Source of the DNA: Roseovarius nanhaiticus
GTDB taxonomy: Bacteria > Pseudomonadota > Alphaproteobacteria > Rhodobacterales > Rhodobacteraceae
Direction: 5' to 3'
Assembly: GCF_900156535.1 (NCBI RefSeq)
Contig: NZ_FTNV01000001.1
Location: forward strand, 1,674,001 to 1,738,000
Length of the DNA: 64,000 bases
Under the pieces are notes generated by a model, which was not told the origin of the DNA, did not search any database, and was given only the letters and a program-made list of their open reading frames with translations. The translations under genes and the position numbers were made by a program. This document shows positions 61,227 to 64,000 of this stretch, in pieces; positions within the stretch are counted from its first letter, which is position 1, and the number at the start of each line of letters is the position of its first letter.

Positions 61227-63026
61227 ATGACAGACCTTGCACATATCCGCAATTTTTCCATCGTGGCGCATATCGACCACGGTAAATCCACGCTGGCCGA
61301 TCGCCTGATTCAGCAGACCAACACGGTTGCCGAACGGGACATGAAAGAGCAGATGCTGGACAGCATGGATATCGAGCGCGAGCGCGGTATCACCATCAAG
61401 GCGCAAACCGTCCGGATCAACTACACCGCGCAGAATGGCGAGGAGTATATCCTCAACCTGATCGACACGCCCGGTCACGTGGATTTCGCCTATGAGGTCA
61501 GCCGCTCGATGCGCGCGGTCGAAGGATCGCTGCTGGTGGTGGACAGCACGCAGGGCGTCGAGGCGCAAACGCTGGCCAATGTCTATCACGCCATCGACGC
61601 CAATCACGAGATCGTGCCGGTGCTGAACAAGATCGACCTGCCTGCCACCGATTGTGAGCGGGTGGCCGAGCAGATCGAGGATGTGATCGGTATCGACGCG
61701 TCGGGCGCGATCCGGGTCAGCGCCAAGACGGGGCAGGGCATCATCGAGACGCTGGAGGCGATCATCACGCATCTGCCGCCCCCCAAGGGCGATGCGTCGG
61801 CGCCGCTCAAGGCGATGCTGGTCGATAGCTGGTACGACCCCTATCTTGGCGTCGTCGTTCTGGTGCGGATCATGGACGGCGTTTTGAAAAAGGGCGACCG
61901 TGTACGCATGATGCAGAACGGCAGCGTGCACCAGGTCGAGCGGATCGGCGTTTTCCGCCCCGCGATGACCGTGGTCGACAAGCTGGAGCCGGGCGAGATC
62001 GGCTTTATCACCGCGTCGATCAAGCAGGTGCGCGACACCAAGGTGGGCGACACCATCACCCATGACAAGGCGCCCTGCGCCACCCCGCTGCCGGGGTTCA
62101 AACCTTCGGTCCCGGTGGTGTTTTGTGGCCTCTTCCCGGTGGATTCGTCCGAGTTCGAGGATCTGCGCAATGCGATCGAGAAGCTGGCGCTGAATGATGC
62201 GAGCTTCACCTATGAAATGGAGACCTCGGCGGCGCTTGGCTTTGGCTTTCGCTGCGGGTTTCTGGGGCTTTTGCATCTCGAGGTCATTCGCGACCGGATT
62301 GACCGCGAATACGGGATTGATCTGATCACGACCGCGCCGTCGGTCATCTACAATGTCTTCATGAAGGACGGTACGGATTTTCCGCTTCACAACCCGGCGG
62401 ATATGCCCGATCTCAGCACGGTCGACCATGTCGAGGAGCCGCGCATCAAGGCGACTATCTTGGTGCCCGATGAATTCTTGGGTGACGTGCTGAAGCTCTG
62501 CCAGGACCGGCGCGGCATCCAGCAGGATCTGACCTATGCGGGCGCGCGGGCGATGGTGGTCTATGATCTGCCGCTGAACGAGGTGGTCTTCGACTTCTAC
62601 GACCGGTTGAAATCGGTGACCAAGGGTTATGCCAGCTTCGACTATCAGATCATTGGCTATCGCACGGATAACTTGGTGAAAATGTCGATCCTCGTGAATG
62701 ACGAGCCAGTTGATGCGCTGAGCATGATGGTGCACCGCGACCGTGCCGAGATGCGTGGCCGCGCGATGGTCGAGAAGCTCAAGGATCTGATCCCGCGCCA
62801 CATGTTCAAGATCCCGATTCAGGCTGCCATCGGCGGCAAGGTGATCGCGCGTGAGACGCTGAGCGCGATGCGCAAGGACGTGACGGCCAAATGCTATGGC
62901 GGCGACGCGACCCGGAAAAAGAAGCTGCTGGAAAAGCAGAAGGCCGGCAAGAAGAAGATGCGCCAATTCGGCAAGGTGGACATCCCTCAAGAGGCGTTCA
63001 TCTCGGCCCTCAAGATGGATAGCTGA
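61227..63026 (+). CDS. lepA: Elongation factor 4 (back-translocating GTPase)
   Basis: A 599-residue translational GTPase. G1 is [10 protein letters not shown]3 DTPGHVDF, G4 NKIDLPA. The domain that replaces EF-G domain IV is present, and the C-terminal tail ([19 protein letters not shown]) contacts the ribosome. LepA acts in ribosome biogenesis and rescue of stalled or mispositioned ribosomes. ATG at 61227 starts [19 protein letters not shown]; no strong ribosome site is visible. It is convergent with the transposase-like gene (6 bp between stops). Confidence 0.96.
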   Translation: MTDLAHIRNFSIVAHIDHGKSTLADRLIQQTNTVAERDMKEQMLDSMDIERERGITIKAQTVRINYTAQNGEEYILNLIDTPGHVDFAYEVSRSMRAVEGSLLVVDSTQGVEAQTLANVYHAIDANHEIVPVLNKIDLPATDCERVAEQIEDVIGIDASGAIRVSAKTGQGIIETLEAIITHLPPPKGDASAPLKAMLVDSWYDPYLGVVVLVRIMDGVLKKGDRVRMMQNGSVHQVERIGVFRPAMTVVDKLEPGEIGFITASIKQVRDTKVGDTITHDKAPCATPLPGFKPSVPVVFCGLFPVDSSEFEDLRNAIEKLALNDASFTYEMETSAALGFGFRCGFLGLLHLEVIRDRIDREYGIDLITTAPSVIYNVFMKDGTDFPLHNPADMPDLSTVDHVEEPRIKATILVPDEFLGDVLKLCQDRRGIQQDLTYAGARAMVVYDLPLNEVVFDFYDRLKSVTKGYASFDYQIIGYRTDNLVKMSILVNDEPVDALSMMVHRDRAEMRGRAMVEKLKDLIPRHMFKIPIQAAIGGKVIARETLSAMRKDVTAKCYGGDATRKKKLLEKQKAGKKKMRQFGKVDIPQEAFISALKMDS

Positions 63027-63032
63027 GCGCGA

Positions 63033-63467
63033 TCAGGCGACCAGCATTTCGGACGCAGAGCGGTCCCGCACCGTCGAGTGCGTCCACGCCTCGGGGGTGC
63101 GGCACATGCCCGCCAAAACGGGGGCGTAATGACAATGATCTATTCTCTCGCGGATGGTCTTCGCGCCCACCAGCTGCTGCGCAGTAAGGCCCGGTAGAAG
63201 GCTGCACATCAGCGGCACGGGTCGGGAACGGTGCCACAGACGAGCAGGGCGGTAGCGCGTCACGCCGGACCACGCGGCGCAAGCGATGACCGCCATGAGA
63301 CGATCTGGCAAGACGGCCATCGCATCCACCGTGATCCGATCATCGCCCACCTCGGCGGCTATGGCGCGGCACATCACGTGGCGCCAATGTGCCAAAGGCA
63401 AGCTGGCCCCGCCCAGTGGCGCGGTGACGAAGTAACGGTGCGTCGAATCGTGTGTGACAGTGCTCAT
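63033..63467 (-). CDS. REP-associated (Y1) transposase-like protein, catalytically degenerate
   Basis: A 144-residue protein that looks like a shortened REP-associated tyrosine transposase. The segment DRITVDAMAVLPDRLMAVI corresponds to the family VxAxxVLPDHLHxV strand, and IDHCHYAPVLAGMCRTPEAW to the family YIHxNPVxxGL...PxDW helix. The HUH metal motif (HLH) is replaced by RLM, so nuclease activity should be lost, although a tyrosine remains in HCHYAPV. The ATG is at 63467 with GGGG upstream. It may be a decayed or domesticated copy. Confidence 0.55.
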   Translation of the reverse strand: MSTVTHDSTHRYFVTAPLGGASLPLAHWRHVMCRAIAAEVGDDRITVDAMAVLPDRLMAVIACAAWSGVTRYRPARLWHRSRPVPLMCSLLPGLTAQQLVGAKTIRERIDHCHYAPVLAGMCRTPEAWTHSTVRDRSASEMLVA

Positions 63468-63525
63468 GCCCCGGTTTTGCACGCAAACCATTAATCGCAC
63501 GTTGATCCGTCCCTCGCGCATAACA

Positions 63526-63555
63526 AAAAGGCCGCCGAGTGAGGGACGGCCTTTT
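63526..63555 (-). terminator. Terminator of the entericidin-like gene
   Basis: AAAAGGCCG / CGGCCTTTT arms with a 12-base loop. On the minus strand the stem is followed by five T residues, 20 bp after the stop of the small lipoprotein gene. On the plus strand it also ends in four T, so it may work both ways. Confidence 0.75.
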
Positions 63556-63574
63556 GCAATGCTGTGGCTTGGAA

Positions 63575-63706
63575 TTAATTGGCTTCGGCTTCGGCTTCGG
63601 CTTCGATCGCTTCGCCGGTATTTTCGACATCCTGGCCGAACCCGGCGACTGTGTTGCAACCGGCAAGTGCGGCGATTGTGGCGAGAGCGAAAAGAACCTT
63701 GGGCAT
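63575..63706 (-). CDS. Entericidin-like small lipoprotein
   Basis: A 43-residue lipoprotein: signal VLFALATIAALAGC (lipobox LAGC) then NTVAGFGQDVENTGEAIEAE, the entericidin A/B pattern. Entericidins are membrane lipopeptides of a maintenance/antidote-toxin type in E. coli; in alphaproteobacteria they are single stress-related envelope lipoproteins. AGGAGA precedes the ATG at 63706. A terminator follows it. Confidence 0.85.
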   Translation of the reverse strand: MPKVLFALATIAALAGCNTVAGFGQDVENTGEAIEAEAEAEAN

Positions 63707-63854
63707 CGGAAGTCTCCTGTGGGTTGGATATTGCTGAAGTAACGTGCCGCACCCAGCAAGGTTCCGGTTTGAAAACATGATATGAATCAAAGCGCGTGTA
63801 AGCGCCTGCATGCATGGTCATCGCGAAACGGGGCCGTGCGAAAGGAGATCCGCC

Positions 63855-64000
63855 ATGTTCATGCTCGCAAGTTTTCTCAACATCATCATTGGAACGTCCA
63901 TGGCCGGGATTGGTGTCATCATCGCATTGGTGGCGGGCTATGACGGCACGGCCGGCGTTGTCACAGGGGCCGCCGCGGGCTTTGTGCTTAGCCTGCCTGT
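63855..64000 (+). CDS. Small membrane protein (often misnamed CTP synthetase), 5' part
   Basis: The frame from ATG 63855 (AAAGGAGAT upstream) runs off the window. The visible 48 residues contain two hydrophobic helices (FLNIIIGTSMAGIGVIIALV and GVVTGAAAGFVLSLPV). This matches the short two-helix protein that many Rhodobacterales genomes label CTP synthetase although it has nothing of that enzyme. Function unknown. Confidence 0.75.
   Translation, partial: MFMLASFLNIIIGTSMAGIGVIIALVAGYDGTAGVVTGAAAGFVLSLP

Noticed and set aside
1..64000. CRISPR arrays, rRNA genes, intact insertion sequences or prophage
   Set aside because: No regularly spaced repeats, no rRNA signature, no complete transposase, integrase or phage structural gene was seen.
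63855..64000. CTP synthetase
   Set aside because: The short two-helix membrane sequence has none of the PyrG domains; the name is a common carry-over annotation.

Overview
The window is high-GC (third codon positions strongly G/C) and densely coded on both strands, with short gaps and many 1-4 bp ATGA, GTGA or TTGA start/stop overlaps. Gene content and order point to an alphaproteobacterium of the Rhodobacterales (Roseobacter/Rhodobacter group). The main signs are an Irr-type Fur regulator divergent from fabA-fabB-fabI, the conserved miaB-phoH-ybeY-corC-lnt-metK-trmB order, a SAM/SAH riboswitch directly before metK (a class reported only from Rhodobacterales), a dacC-tmk-holB-tatD-MBL operon, and the small membrane protein often labelled CTP synthetase in this group. 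No species is claimed. I see no rRNA, CRISPR array, phage or intact insertion sequence.

Layout. 1-4794: catabolic genes (a DapA-family fragment, an aldehyde dehydrogenase and an FAD amine/amino-acid oxidase in one overlapping operon, convergent with a non-pyrrolysine MttB-family methyltransferase). 4795-7431: a gene-poor, partly degenerate stretch with one lower-GC secreted unknown, ending at tRNA-Ser(UGA). 7830-13374: a SPOR lipoprotein, a D,D-carboxypeptidase and the tmk-holB-tatD-MBL operon. 13379-18520: AEC and PACE transporters, then a tightly overlapping minus-strand operon (haloacid dehalogenase, alpha/beta hydrolase, threonine dehydratase, enolase-superfamily enzyme) that looks like a small catabolic pathway. 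18809-26424: FKBP isomerase, small lipoproteins, quinone oxidoreductase, irr and unsaturated fatty-acid synthesis. 26526-35484: tRNA/rRNA modification, lipoprotein acylation and SAM synthesis, interrupted by an OmpA/lipoprotein pair that shares a Cys-containing module. 35488-45037: argE, then a complete type I secretion locus (BapA-like adhesin with seven Ig-like repeats, TolC, ABC, HlyD).

45095-53503 is a minus-strand series. After dtd and an EamA transporter it holds a membrane zinc-ribbon protein, an SPFH-GYF protein resembling Bacillus YdjI, a lamin-tail/Hint protein whose 3' end overlaps the SPFH start, a DUF2927 lipoprotein, TelA, XpaC and a two-helix membrane peptide. This is the best candidate for a poorly described system: a possible envelope-stress or membrane-scaffold complex. 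53643-63026 is housekeeping (RluB-like synthase, tadA, ymdB-like, transporters, yebC, HNH nuclease, lepA). The right end has a decayed or domesticated REP-associated transposase relative, an entericidin-like peptide and the truncated small membrane protein.

Recurring non-coding signals include five copies of an intergenic motif around GTATTTTTGCCAAGATGA, several perfect hairpins, and a candidate 29-codon basic microprotein between miaB and the OmpA gene. All functional statements come from reading motifs by eye; no database search was run.
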